From NCBI RefSeq assembly GCF_000699445.3, contig NC_067197.1, positions 13,026,152-13,090,151 of the forward strand: a DNA stretch of 64,000 nucleotides. The letters run 5' to 3'. Numbering within the stretch: the stretch's first letter is position 1; every line of letters begins with the position of its first letter. Source of the stretch: Schistosoma haematobium (taxonomy: Eukaryota; Platyhelminthes; Trematoda; Strigeidida; Schistosomatidae). Both the position numbers and the translations under genes were made by a program. Of this stretch, positions 31,370 through 43,775 are shown piece by piece. The notes under the pieces are model-generated. The model saw only the letters and a list, made by a program, of their open reading frames with translations, was not told where the DNA came from and ran no database searches.

Positions 31370-32558
31370 ATTACATATCATTGTAAGAATTAATTATACA
31401 TGTTTCTCTACATAAAGATAATCCGTCAACATTACATTCAAAGTTGAATATAGCTTGGTATGTGTTGTTTAAATTATGTTCTGGGGAATCAAAAGCAGAA
31501 GATACTGTCATTCTTTTCTTAATAGTATGTTAGAATTTTAAAATAGATCAAGTTTGTTAAAAATTTAATTCGGAGTAATTTTCGACCATTCACTAGTTAC
31601 TCTGTTCTTGGAATAGTTTTTTTAAATGTGCGATTAGAAACCTTGAACTGTTATACTATAAAAATGTTGGTACTTTATTGTGAATTGACAATTGAACTGA
31701 GCTAATATAATTAGGTACAGACTATTTAGTTGGATTCTGTGCAATTATCTTAACCAATGTTTGGCCTAGAATATCACAAGTGTATTTACTCATTATCTTC
31801 TTCTAGGTTCTAAGTTTACTAATTCTTCTAAAGAATTTTATTCAAGGATTCTATGTTTGTTTTTTGGGTTATATCACCTGTCTTTAATCTTTTCTATTAC
31901 CTTTAATATTGTTACTACTTATACTACTCTGGGATCTTTCTGTGTTAATATGATGTGGCAACTTGAATCAATGTACGTAATTGCCAGGTTCCACTTTGTG
32001 CATAACTGATCGATTGTGAATTTGTAAAATTCCCGCATTGTGAATTAGAACAAGATATATAAGCGAACAATATTGTTTTCGGTTAGGTCTTCATCAGCCT
32101 TTACTTTAATATACGGTAATATTTACATGCATATACGAAATTATTAAACCAATCAAGACAGTTTATGATTCAGTGATAACAATGGATTAGATTAGGTGGT
32201 CAACTGGAATTCCTGTAAATCAGTGTTATACTGGATGACACATATCGCCAAGGCTCACCTTTAATTCTGACAGAACTGATGTTCACTGTAGAATTCAAGT
32301 TCATACATATATTTTTTGTTGCATTCATTATAAAACTATGAATTAATATGACGAAACGTGTATACTTTGCTTGAGAATAATGGCAACATCCCCAATAACT
32401 TTCTATCTGATAGAATCATTTAATAAACAATTTTCTTCAAATTTCATCTAGAACAGAAAAAATTCTTAGTATGTCTAGTCATAATGATTTCCATGTTGAA
32501 AAATTTTACAATAGTAATCAATAGTAAGCTTTGTATTTCTTTGTTCTATATACAAATG
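31370..32558. other. AT-rich DNA, nothing recognised
   Basis: No coding or repeat signal recognised. Confidence 0.4.
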
Positions 32559-32742
32559 ATTACTTACATATGCCTATTACGTATCATGGAGGAGCATAGG
32601 TTGCCCATCAGCCCTCTCCATTCAATCCTGACCTGGACAGTCTTAGCGTGTCCTTCAGCATTCCTCTTTTCCTCTTCCCTTCAGGATTCCAAATTAAGGC
32701 TTCCATTGTGATGCAGTTTGGTGGTTTTATTAATGTATGTTC
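32559..32742 (-). mobile_element. RTE 3' end fragment
   Basis: The minus strand matches the last ~180 bp of the RTE elements: coding for 'G.Q.KRGNAEGHAK' type sequence, and a terminus represented by 'ttacttaca' at 32561. A deletion relative to 12720-12890 is evident. Confidence 0.75.
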
Positions 32743-33214
32743 ATAACAATCATTAGTGGGATCATAAATCATTGTTCTTGTCATTTCATAACAAATTATG
32801 AAACTGTTAGTCTAAAAGTTATTTCAAAAGTACATTACAACTTTGCAGATAGTAGATTTAATTGTTTAATTAATTCACCTGATTAATCAGTAACAGTTCA
32901 TTTTCAAAGTTTTTATATAATCTGATATATATTCTGATATTGATAATTAGTAATATTCTCTTAGTTGTCATCTGATCTCATTTACTGTTTATTAAAAAAA
33001 CAACAATTTGGAATAGACTTTAAATCCTATAAATTTAATTTTTGATAGTTTCGAAATTTCGGTGTTCAACTAATTGTTCAAAGATCAGAACTACTCACCA
33101 ATGTTAAGTAGTAAAACTTCGTTAATATAAATATCAAGGATGATGATTTACTGATATATCCCTAACTGTTGGGATCCATTTATGGACTTATACTACTCAT
33201 ATATTTTTATTGTA
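32743..33214. other. AT-rich DNA, nothing recognised
   Basis: No coding or repeat signal recognised. Confidence 0.35.
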
Positions 33215-33450
33215 TAATTGTTAAGTAACTAAACTATGAATATTCATATTTCTCTTCTTATAAGCTTTATTTTGACCGATAGACTATTATTATTATACAA
33301 TTTACCGTCCCCGAGTTATGCCCAGTCTATTAATTACAGTCTCTCACATTCACAGCCACATTTGACTAGATCTTGTACAAATGTTATTTTCTATTTTATG
33401 GTATGATTTGGTCTGTTTGGTTTGTATATAGACTCAGTATATTTGAAATG
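33215..33450. repeat. Dispersed repeat family R3, copy 1
   Basis: Parallel to 40832-41075: 'ttgttaagtaactaaactat', 'gctttattttgaccgatag', 'tacagtctctcaca', 'cacagccac', 'tgttattttctattttatgg' and 'tttgtatatagac' occur in the same order and spacing. The type is unknown. Confidence 0.7.
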
Positions 33451-34932
33451 CATGATTCATATCTCAGAGGCTGAGATTGGTTTCTGGATTTCGATGCACT
33501 AATTACCTACTGGTTGTCCAGTTGTAGTGTCATAAATGCATGGAGAGCGATGCTGAAACTATGAAGAAAAATTTTAACATGTTGGGTTGAAGTAGAGTAT
33601 TTCCTGTCATTATTCAGAAAAATTGATTCGATACTAATGATAAAATTGGGAATTTTCCTTTCATAATTCTTAATAATTGCAATTACATAAACAAGAGTGT
33701 GATTGATTCAGATTTCCACTGTTACGAAAAAGTGTAATATGAAGAAGCACATTCATGATCATATTGAACGTAAAAACCGAGTCAATAAACAACCTGACAG
33801 ACAATCGTTCTGTTTAGATGTTATGAAGATCACAAACTCATCAGAGTAAACGGATGAATGTGAAAAGCTCCCCATGAAATAAGAGATTAGACAACATTTA
33901 ACATAAATATGAAACATTGTCAGGATTTCTTATCCGAAAAAACAGCCACGATCCGTTATATGCTCACGCACTTCCTGTGGAAAAACTTAGTATCTGGCCA
34001 AATCACTTACACTATAACTTACCCAATTATAAAAAAATGAAGAACTTTAAAACTAGGAAGTAGGTGTAAATCTAAGAATTTAGTTGGCATTCACAGAAGA
34101 CAACAAAAAACGTTAGCTACAGCTTCTATTCAGAATATGGTTGTGTAATCAATCACTAAGGTGACGTTGATTGAAGACTAGTGGCTAATAAACATACATT
34201 TAAACCATATATCCTCTTCCTAACATGTTTTAGGTGAAATGTTTTAGACACTAGGTAGAAAACGAATTAAACATACAGTGTGAAGCGTAATGTCACATGA
34301 GAATAATCACAAAAATCATCAGTATTCTGTTACCTTCATTTCACGGTTACATATGTTTTTAAACAAAAATACAGAAATACATAATTGGTATTTTCCTATA
34401 CGTCACAATCCCATTTATCCACCTGTTTGTTTTCATGTAATTCTGAATTCGTTCTTTTCTATGATTGTAACACTGAAAAACGAATGTATTACACCCATAC
34501 AACCTAATCTAGAAAGTTCATTAATACCAAATCAGTTCGTATCTAAATAGAATATATTTTTTAAGTCTGTATATACGTCTGTGCACATCTATCTGAGTGA
34601 AGAAAATGGATTCAAAATTATTGATTACATACTTGATAATACCTCCGTTTTATTTTCCTATCAGACTATGTATGTGCAAGTAATTTAGGAAGTTTTAGCC
34701 AATTAAAATTGTCTATTATTAAGTTTAGGAAAAAAATTCCAATATTACGAAAAAACAATATCACTACTAAGACTACTTACACTACTGTTAGTACTGAAAA
34801 TATTATATAACAGTACAATCAAATCAACTAGTCAAATAAAACACAAATAAACAACTTCATTATCTACTTCATTTTTTAGTGTATGTTTAACATCAAATCT
34901 TTTTTTGCTTAGTTAATATAACTGACAAATTT
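33451..34932. other. 1.5 kb AT-rich DNA, nothing recognised
   Basis: One 86-codon open frame (34290-34550) has no recognised motif and is probably chance. Confidence 0.4.
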
Positions 34933-35350
34933 GTATCAGAAGGAGTTTTGTGGAGATTGTAGTAATTTTAATAGTTGACACCATGAGTCAATTGAAGCTA
35001 GAGCACTATGGTCTAATGGTTAAGTTCTCCACGATAGTAGTGAGATAGTAACTCATTGAAGACAATGATGGATATGTCGCTCAATTTCGTGGATTGGTTG
35101 AAGTTAAACATTACCACCGTTGGATGCCAGCCGGCGCAGTGGTGTAGTGGTTAAGCGCTCGCGCGCGAAACTGATAGGCCCTGAGTTCGAATCTCGTGAG
35201 GCGGGATTGTGGATGCGCATTGTTGAGGAGTTCCACAATAGGACGAAACGAACATCCAGTGGTACCAGGTTTTCCATGGTGATCTAGTTTCAACTGACTC
35301 ATGATCTCAACTAGTTAAATTACTACAATCTCCACAAAACCCTTTCTGAT
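34933..35350. mobile_element. SINE tail (minus) joined to nearly full SINE (plus)
   Basis: 34933-35009 is a minus-strand tail; 35010-35350 is a plus-strand SINE from the middle block through box A 'tggtgtagtggttaagcg', box B 'gagttcgaatctc', ribozyme block (35218-35262, core TTGAGGAG so inactive) and complete tail to 'cccttctgat'. Tails point outward. Confidence 0.85.
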
Positions 35351-35838
35351 TCGTATGGAATAAATCCCCCCCACAAAGAATAATGAATTTAAACAAAATA
35401 GTCAAAATGTTAAACGTTCGTAACAATCTGAAAGATTACGTAACATTTTAATTGAAAAAAAACACAGTTTGTTTGAAATTTTATTCTATTAGCATAATTT
35501 CATTTTGTTGAATAATAAACTTGACAACAGATAAAACGTTTGTTTTTGAACACTTCCATAGGATTTTGTTAAAAAAATTACTACATTATATAATCATCAT
35601 TAATAACTACATTGTAAACGTATATATTGATTATTCAATGAAAACTTATCCGAAACAAACAATCGGAATGAATAAAATCCATTGTAATGAATTCACTAAA
35701 GTTCGAATGAGAAGGTTCATTATGTAATGTGAATCTATTTGAAAATCAAGACATTCATCTATGGATAATATGATATAATGATCAAGTTATTTGGTAAGTC
35801 ATTAAAATTGGACATACAATATATTCATTGTATTTCTA
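35351..35838. other. AT-rich DNA, nothing recognised
   Basis: No coding or repeat signal recognised. Confidence 0.4.
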
Positions 35839-35925
35839 GCATGGAGTTATGGAGATTTTTTATTGAAATCATGAACTGATCTAAATTAGACCACCATTGA
35901 TAACCTGATAGAAACTGAACGTTGT
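35839..35925 (-). mobile_element. SINE tail, interrupted by PLE
   Basis: Minus-strand SINE tail from 'ggagttatggag' to 'gaaactgaacg', where the match ends just at the ribozyme cleavage region (other copies read 'cactgaacggccg'). Confidence 0.75.
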
Positions 35926-36167
35926 GATGAGCGTAATACGCTTCTCGTTGTTCGAAAATGGGAGAATTTCGCCAAAAGGCAGGCTTCCATTCGAGAACAA
36001 CTATATTTTCTCCATGAGTGTCTTCGCCAGCATGTTCTACCAACAAATGTAAGATATAGACCTCCAATCAACTGCCCATTAGGATGCAAAATAGCTGAGC
36101 AAAGTGGAAGAAAAATGGTACACCTAATGATAACGGATGCACACTACAGGATCCGCAAATGCTAACG
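35926..36167 (+). mobile_element. PLE N-terminal coding fragment
   Basis: An open frame runs from about 35921 to 36158, reading 'RKWENFAKRQASIREQLYFL' and then 'HECLRQHVLPTN', a pattern typical of the region before the reverse transcriptase in Penelope-like elements. It continues into 'GRKMVHLMITDAHYRIRK', which is identical to the start of the coding part of 7580-8022. The 11-mer ctgaacgttgt flanks it (35915-35925 and 36168-36178), consistent with a target duplication. Confidence 0.75.
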
Positions 36168-36178
36168 CTGAACGTTGT

Positions 36179-37129
36179 TTTTGTTCTAATGTAGATTGTA
36201 TTTTATGCATTTCTTTTTTTAATTACATTGTGTTAGAATTAGATACTAGTTCGAGGATAGTATTACATCTATTTTTAATTCAATATGATCATTGTTCCGT
36301 AAAACATTTGTCTTGTATTAACTGACTAAAAAAAATTCATATTTTCACTAATGTATGAAGTTTAAATATCAGTAAATTCTGTATAGAAATAAGAGTATTT
36401 TATTAGTAATTTGGTATCCTGTTTTTTGAATGTTTTGTACAATCTTGATCTTTCATCAGTTTTGTCTTCTTTATTGAGTCTTGTGGACTAGTGTTTCCTG
36501 TGCCAGATATCAGTTTCTACAGTTATAATACAATGCAAACGATATTTTCTCTTTCTTTTGCTGTATTCTAAATAAATTTTCGATGGATTAGATAGTGAAA
36601 TTGCCTCCAGTGTTCTAGAAGTATCATCCCAAATACTTCTAATTTACATTTAGTTTGCCATAACCATTGAACAAGTTGATGACTGTTTGAATCCAGTCAC
36701 TTAGCAGATATTATGCTGGTTTTTTGAAGAGGTAAATATAGGTTTTGAGTTTCAACGTGAAAACCAACAATAAGATATTGTTAAATCCAGATGATGGGTC
36801 TTAATTAAAACCATCTTAGATTTTGCTTAGAGCCAAAATTCAAATGTTCTTCATATCGCAAATCGTTAGAAATTCAAAAAATCGGAGCCATCGTATAACA
36901 GTTCAATGACTGAACAAAATACATTAAAAACTACTTCACTGTGAGATTCTGTTAATCAATGTCATTTTTCTGAACATCACGTTAAATTTCCGAACACCGA
37001 TTTCGTGTTATGGCTCATGCATTCAAATTAATAGTATCTGAAATGATACTCAATTTAGATATCCCTTCACAGTTATCTACATCTTTTAAATATTTTTATC
37101 GCCCTGTTAATCAAAAACAATATTATCGG
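36179..37129. other. AT-rich DNA, nothing recognised
   Basis: No coding or repeat signal recognised. Confidence 0.4.
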
Positions 37130-37462
37130 TATGGGATGTTGGCAATTGTAGAATTTTATTGAATTCACGAACCGATCTAAATTAGACAACCATTAAAAAT
37201 GTGGAATAACTGGATAACTGTTTCATCCTAATATGGACTAACCAAAAGTAATTATCCACGGTCTCTCAACCTAGAATCGAAACTAACATCTCTTATCTTG
37301 ACCCTTAACATCTACAGACAACATTCAGTGGAGTTAATGTCTAGCATCAACCAACTCACAATAATTCACGGTCATCTCCGATTGCTTGCGGTCGATACCC
37401 ACCTCACACCCGACACTGTTGAATTCCACTGGTCACGACTTATCAATATAACTCCATGAAGG
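37130..37462 (-). mobile_element. Degenerate full-length SINE
   Basis: Minus strand: tail, decayed ribozyme block (only 'tttcatcctaatatgga' survives), decayed box B, middle block 'gttaatgtctagcatcaacc', and head 'ggtcacgacttatcaatata'. Confidence 0.75.
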
Positions 37463-37723
37463 GTATCTTGAACATATGATTTCTGTGCAAAATTGAAAAC
37501 CCACTTCAAGATAGCTTCTATGTTATTAACCAAGTGAAAATTGACAGTCTTCAGTTTTCAAGATGTTTGAAATCGATAAGAAATATCTAAAATTTAACCA
37601 AACAGTGAATTTAACATGGTGCTTAACCTAAATCACCAAGATATATCTGCTCCTAATATGAATAGTTTGCTAAAGTACTTGATATGAATTGTAAAATATT
37701 TCTAAAAACACGTCAAGCTTATA

Positions 37724-37724
<1 letters not shown>

Positions 37725-37773
<49 letters not shown>
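37725..37773. repeat. (TA)n microsatellite
   Basis: About 24 TA units. Confidence 0.97.
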
Positions 37774-37775
<2 letters not shown>

Positions 37776-38109
37776 AATAGATGAAAATGTATGATTGACA
37801 TCCTAAGCATTTAATTTCATTACTCACTTAAATATCAGTTTCTTGAAACGGCTTAATAACTAACTCGATGCCCTTCAATATTTACTTGTTAAACGGTATT
37901 AATTAATTCGTCGCTCTCATAGTGGGTTGTCCATTCGTTTAATTTGAGCTGTATACCCAGTAGACTGTTAGCATAAATTTATTTTAACTTCTACAGATTG
38001 TACACTGTTAAGAGTTATAGTAATAACGGTTGTCAAGTCGATTAACATACAAAGTATAAGATAGTCTAAGAGATGTAAGTTTCTAAATAATAGAATATAA
38101 CTACTAGTA

Positions 38110-38166
38110 AAGATGGCTAGTGGTTGGTAGTGGAATCCAGGACGCGTGTTTCGTCCTATTTTGGGA
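38110..38166 (-). ncRNA. Half of an Sm-alpha hammerhead
   Basis: The minus strand has 'cccaaaataggacgaaac', GCGT-like loop, GTC, 'ctggattccactacc' and 'aaccactagccatcttt'. The CTGATGAG half is missing, so it cannot cleave. Confidence 0.8.
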
Positions 38167-38491
38167 ATAGATTTGAAACACTCGAAAAACGTTCTACTTA
38201 TTGTGATGATCATCAACTTTCCGTATAAGTTTCTTAGTTCTATAATATTTGTACTACAAATTCAAGTAAGTATTAATATTTCTATTACTACTCATTATTA
38301 ATAGAATATTTTCTTGTTAAAAATGTTAATACATCATTCAAACTTATTACAATTTTGCATTATACACTTTAAATAAGCTATTAATCTCAGCTCTCTTTTT
38401 TTCGATTGTCTACCATACATTTGACTCTATGGATTGAAAATAGGACAAAAAAGTTATGTAGACATTTTAAATGGTGATGTTTATTTAATGT
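38167..38491. other. AT-rich DNA, nothing recognised
   Basis: No coding or repeat signal recognised. Confidence 0.35.
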
Positions 38492-38584
38492 ATCTCTTCC
38501 TCTCTTTCCTCCTTTCTTCCTTTCTTTCTTTCTTTCTTTCTTCCTTCCTTCCTTCCTTTCTTTCTTTCTTTCATCTTCTTCTCG
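38492..38584. repeat. Pyrimidine tract with (CTTT)n and (CCTT)n
   Basis: An almost pure C/T strand of about 90 bp made of tetranucleotide repeats. Confidence 0.95.
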
Positions 38585-38639
38585 TTCTTATTATTAACAG
38601 CACTGCTTACACTGAGATAAGTAAATTGACATAATATAT

Positions 38640-39149
38640 TATTATTATTGTTACTATCATTGTTATTGTTATTATTATTACAACTAATAATTACATAATG
38701 AAAAAGACGTTACATAACAGATTTTATGACTTGATTGTATATAAGTCTGATATTTGACATTTGTTTTTAGGTAGACATAATAAAATGATTGTAAACTATT
38801 TAAATACTTTCAATTATGTCACCAGTGTAAGTAGTATATTTCTATTAGGTATTTCTTTACATACAGACATATACACATACATAAATATTCATTAGAATTC
38901 TGTTTTAAATGAAATAAAAATTTTATTCTCTAGGTTACTAAGTCATTACCAAGCTATACACACACAGACTTTAAATATCACACCGTTATCAAACACTTTT
39001 CAATTACATTAAATCAATATCTCAAGTTTATTATTCATATTTTTGTTCAGCAATGGTGAAACGTAATCTGATTAGCAAGTTAACTAGTATCTATGGTTCA
39101 TTAGAAAATAAGAACATCAGACTTAATAATTAGGTTAATCAGTCATAAG
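38640..39149. other. AT-rich DNA, short ATT repeats
   Basis: Short imperfect ATT/GTT runs near 38640-38690; nothing else. Confidence 0.4.
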
Positions 39150-39500
39150 CAACATAAGAGGTGGCATATATGTGTATCAGTTCAATTTGCTACACCAAAT
39201 AGAAAGAATGAAATGAATTTATTACCGCAAATTCTAGAGTATTAGAAGTGGTAACATTATCAATAATAATAGAAAAGATTAGTCATAATACGATTCGGGA
39301 AGAAACAATGGATTCGTAGAACAATATTTAAAATATAATTTTAAAAATCAAGATCTATTATAAGGAAAAAGAGCGAATGTATATAGATCATTGCAACCGA
39401 TTCTGAGTCATATTATCCAAGAAAATTCAGTGATTTGTGATGGTAAACTCAAAGACCACATTCAGGTAATCTGTGCCTACCCAAGGTTAAATCTACGCGA
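39150..39500 (-). mobile_element. Degenerate SR2-like RTE 3' end
   Basis: Follows 21590-21900 with many changes: 'cgggaagaaacaatggattc', 'aaccgattctgagtcatatt' and 'agtgatttgtgatggta' correspond in order to the 3' untranslated region and last codons of the SR2-like copy. Confidence 0.6.
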
Positions 39501-39851
39501 CAACTTGAAAATAAGAGAAAAGGTGCGGAACATGAAAATAATGCTTTAGTCTAAGGTTAGTTTATGTACAGAAAGTCGAGGGCATCTATAAAATTTCAGA
39601 AGGTTCTGAAACCATACTAAACATTGCATCAAGATAGATCACCATCCAATCAGGAATGTAACACATGACACTTCACTTTCTAGTGTCTGAGGTATTTCTA
39701 TTTAATGCTGATTGGATAAAATGTTTCTTAGCGTTGTCTCGGCGCCACTGGAATTTTTCGGAGAAATACTTTAGAACTTCCCAAAATAATGCCAGTTATC
39801 CACAGTGAAGCAAAAACTATCGATCAGAAATACTTGGCACACTTTGTTCTA

Positions 39852-40430
39852 GGCAATCCCTTCAAGTTGTTTCCAGTTGTTATTCATCTTTTCAATATCT
39901 GCTCCAAACTCTCGGTGTAATGTGTTCTTTGGTATCCCTATTCTCCTTCTCCATTCACGACCACATGTTAGATCCTACCTCAAGATGCAGTTTGACAATT
40001 TTCGAAATGTGTATCTTATCCAATCTCAGAGTCTGTTTCTAATTTCCGCCTCACCTGAATGTTGATTTATTCTCTCCCACAGTAGACTATGGCTGATGGC
40101 ATCCAGTCAATGGACATTGAGTATCTTGAGTAGACAATTATTTATAAAAACTTGTACATTTTTGATGATGGTTGTAGTAAGTCTCCACGTTTCAGTTTGA
40201 ACAATAGAACTATCTTGACGTTCGTATTGAAGATTCTGACTTTGATACTGATTGACAGGTATTTTGAGTTCCATATGTTCTTCAACTGTAAGAATTCTGT
40301 TTTTGCTTTGCTGATCCTCGCTTTTGAGTCTGCATCAGATCTTCCTCATTCATCGATGACGCTATCCAGCTAGATACGTGAATGTTTCCACCACTTCCAG
40401 GGCTTCTCCATCAACTGCGATTCATTTAAA
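39852..40430 (-). mobile_element. Dead RTE fragment, left arm of a large inverted repeat
   Basis: The minus strand is a decayed RTE reverse transcriptase C-terminal region, homologous to 12230-12830 of the full element. From 39852 to about 40403 it is the reverse complement of 42160-42709, with no difference seen by eye, including the same decayed codons. Beyond 40403 the two stay homologous but differ; before 39852 similarity ends. No functional frame remains. Confidence 0.88.
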
Positions 40431-40831
40431 CTAACTTTTGAAAATTCTCATTTAGTATCTTAACGAAAAGGGACAAGTTAATCGGAAAAACTTAAAAGAA
40501 TTAGAATGACTGGACTAACTGGAAAAAGAAAAATCATTATTCGATAGGGACAATAAACATCTATTCTAGGGACAGATGCTTAACGAGTTGATCGTTTTAC
40601 GCGTTGATTAATTTGAAAATAAATGGTAACCAATTTTTAGTCTGAATACATTACCGAAAATTGAAGTGACCCAGTGATATGGTATTCATTCACATCTCAG
40701 AAAATCATAGGAAAAAAGATATCTTTGTGGGACTGACATTTATTTGGTGCAAGTTTAAGTTGTTAAGTGATATCTACTAAATGATACAGGGAATTTCAGG
40801 AAGAGTCTATCATTTGTTCTTATTTTATATC
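40431..40831. other. AT-rich DNA, nothing recognised
   Basis: No coding or repeat signal recognised. Confidence 0.35.
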
Positions 40832-41075
40832 TGTTAAGTAACTAGATTATGTATATTTATATTTCTCTTATTATACGCTTTATTTTGACTGATAGGATAT
40901 TATTGTACGATTTATTATTCCTAAGTTATACCCGGTTTATTAAATACAGTCTCTCACAATCACAGCCACTTTTTGGCTTTGCCTTGTATAATTGTTATTT
41001 TCTATTTTATGGTATGACGTGGTCTTGTCTACTTGTATATAGACCAAGTATGTCTGAAATATATGATTCGTGCAT
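40832..41075. repeat. Dispersed repeat family R3, copy 2
   Basis: Same ordered blocks as 33215-33450, including 'gctttattttgactgatagg', 'tacagtctctcacaatcac' and 'ttgttattttctattttatg'. Confidence 0.7.
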
Positions 41076-41980
41076 TAGAAACTGTGTTCTGGACTCGACA
41101 GGCAAGGACCAGTAAATATTCTAGGTTGCTTGTACTGGTCAACATATCATTGGTTTGGCAGTGTTAAGATTGTATCAGTCGTGTTCTGATTGGCAAGTAA
41201 GTCACGTAATATAATTAACAGGGCATAAGTCATAACACTTTTCTAGCTGCCTATAATAACTGTTCAAGAACATATTAGTCAGCGCTCATAAATGCATTAT
41301 CATGGCATTTGGAGATTTTAAAGTGTTCAGTTATTGTTTAATTTAACTATTCTATTTCTTTTTGGTGATTAGGCAGCTTATTATGCTCTTTAGCAGGAAG
41401 CATTATGTTGATGGCTGACATTGTTGTAAAACCGTGCACATATTTGCACTCTTTCAATCTGGACTGGTGTTGACAAAAATATATGTTGATTACACCAACA
41501 AATTATGTTTGTCAGTATCTTAATTGGACGAAATTCCAAAATTTACTCAAGTTTGTTCTCCTTTATAATACTCCACAATTAGAAATGATCGACTCACTAC
41601 GGATAATTATGCTTAATTTAAGTTGAAGTATTCGGAAACAACAAGTTTCGTTTTAAAACACGTACCGATGGTGATTATTGCCATCATTATTATTACCAAG
41701 AGCTGAAACTATCAATTGAGTTCCTAGTGATCTTTACAATGTTTCTACACATGTGTACGTACGTTTGTGTTTATATTGCAATGTGCTAATGTGTGTGAAC
41801 ATACGCTAAGACAGTAAACTTCAGAATAGAGTGACCTACTTTAATTCACTCCGTATAATTACACGTTGTAAAAAATGACGTTAGACAGTGAGGAAGTGAA
41901 ATAAGGTCGCTTTTCACTTGCGCCATAGGCTACATAATCGATAGATCAGTACAGCAATCGTGCTGAAACATGAGCATACA

Positions 41981-41981
<1 letters not shown>
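41076..41981. other. AT-rich DNA, nothing recognised
   Basis: No coding or repeat signal recognised. Confidence 0.35.

Positions 41982-42014
<33 letters not shown>
41982..42014. repeat. (ATT)n microsatellite
   Basis: About eleven ATT units, immediately left of the right arm of the inverted repeat. Confidence 0.95.
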
Positions 42015-42051
42015 TTTAATGTTCGATAGAAAAAAGTAGTTAGGATTATTT

Positions 42052-42790
42052 CTTGCTAGCAACATTTGCATCAGTAGGCCTCACCATACGCAAAAGAAAA
42101 AGCAAGATCCTCAAATAAAACATGGAGAACACTAACTCAATTACATTTGATGAAAAAGCTCTGGAAGTGGTGGAAACATTCACGTATCTAGCTGGATAGC
42201 GTCATCGATGAATGAGGAAGATCTGATGCAGACTCAAAAGCGAGGATCAGCAAAGCAAAAACAGAATTCTTACAGTTGAAGAACATATGGAACTCAAAAT
42301 ACCTGTCAATCAGTATCAAAGTCAGAATCTTCAATACGAACGTCAAGATAGTTCTATTGTTCAAACTGAAACGTGGAGACTTACTACAACCATCATCAAA
42401 AATGTACAAGTTTTTATAAATAATTGTCTACTCAAGATACTCAATGTCCATTGACTGGATGCCATCAGCCATAGTCTACTGTGGGAGAGAATAAATCAAC
42501 ATTCAGGTGAGGCGGAAATTAGAAACAGACTCTGAGATTGGATAAGATACACATTTCGAAAATTGTCAAACTGCATCTTGAGGTAGGATCTAACATGTGG
42601 TCGTGAATGGAGAAGGAGAATAGGGATACCAAAGAACACATTACACCGAGAGTTTGGAGCAGATATTGAAAAGATGAATAACAACTGGAAACAACTTGAA
42701 GGGATTGCCCTGGATAGAGTTGGATGGATAATACTTGTGGGTGGTCTTTGCTCCTCCGTGAAAGGTAACAAGCTTAAGTTAGTAAGTGTG
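42052..42790 (+). mobile_element. Dead RTE fragment, right arm of a large inverted repeat
   Basis: Decayed RTE reverse transcriptase C-terminal region running to the degenerate GTAA terminus ('gcttaagttagtaag', 42772-42786). The 42160-42709 part mirrors 39852-40403. It extends further in both directions than the left arm. Confidence 0.88.
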
Positions 42791-42944
42791 GAAATCACTT
42801 TGGTTTTGATTGCAAAAATCCAATCACTGTTTGTTTTTTCGTTCTGGTTGGTTGCGAGAACAAAATCCATTCAATATTATAACAAACTGAAGCGATGTTC
42901 AAATCATATGAATTTTTTAGGTGAATTCAATTTGTTGCACTAGG

Positions 42945-43042
42945 GGTTTGTGGAGATTTTTAGTAATTTTTAATAGTTTAACGTATGGTTTTTCAATGGT
43001 GGTCTAGCCTAATTCGACTTATTATTTCAACTATTAAAAATT
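42945..43042. mobile_element. Short fold-back SINE (tails only)
   Basis: A minus tail 'ggggtttgtggagatttt' is joined to a plus tail 'ttcaatggtggtctagcc' ending in 'caactattaaaaatt'; nothing of the tRNA or ribozyme parts is left. Confidence 0.65.
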
Positions 43043-43539
43043 CAGTTTATGACTTCAAATTTTTCTGATCAGATATTACAATCTCACATTACAAATTCTC
43101 GATTCGGTACTCCGAATAAATCTAATCAGATAACATTTTCATTTTCTTCCCTGATCTTTAAATTAGCTATCAAATGGCATATTAGCTAGCGTTCATTACT
43201 ATTCAAATTCTATCATTAAAATTGGGTCATTAAGTTCAGTGATTCGACAGTATGACGTCTTTTGGGTGGCTGAAACTTCTTCGTAGTAATTTCATAACTT
43301 AAGCTGTGTACTTATTAGCCCTTTCCGTTCGGTGGCATATCAGCTCAAACAGACTGGCGTAGCCTTAGTGATTCGAACTCATGTCAGTTATCAAAACAGT
43401 TGAAACCCCTAATAGTGAGCTTTTTGGATCAAAAAAATTATATTAGCACTTTAATAGTCATTTTGAGATACAACGCAAACTAAAATTAGCTTCCAGATGA
43501 CTGTATAAAATGATCCAATTGAAATAAATGAGTTATAAG
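43043..43539. other. AT-rich DNA, nothing recognised
   Basis: No coding or repeat signal recognised. Confidence 0.35.
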
Positions 43540-43775
43540 TATAGGATTGTGGAGACTGTTTAGTTTGGATTGATGTCATGAATGGATGAAAGTTAGACCA
43601 CCGTTGGAAACCTGGAAGCACTGAACGGCCGTTTCGTCCTAGTATGAGACTCCTCAGCGCTGCACAACCACGACCCCGTCCGCGGACCTAAGATTCTGGG
43701 TTCGAGTCCCACGGCCGTTTAGTGCTTCCAGGTTTTCAATGGTGGTTTAACATTCATCCATGCACGATAATAATC
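43540..43775. mobile_element. Fold-back SINE
   Basis: The minus half (43540-43685) carries tail and ribozyme block (core CTGAGGAG and GAAAC kept, stem I mismatched, GTT at the cleavage site). The plus half (43686-43775) jumps from box B 'gggttcgagtccc' straight to 'acggccgtttagtgc', apparently by deletion between two 'gagtcccac' repeats, then the tail. Confidence 0.8.

Noticed and set aside
33830..33860. CTGATGAG on the minus strand near 33838
   Set aside because: No GAAAC or pairing stems nearby; a chance octamer.
38434..38634. 66-codon frame with a leucine/serine/phenylalanine-rich run
   Set aside because: It is translation of the CTTT/CCTT microsatellite.
40152..40373. 73-codon frame found identically at 42188-42409
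   Set aside because: The identity looked like a duplicated gene, but both are antisense shadows in the inverted RTE fragments.
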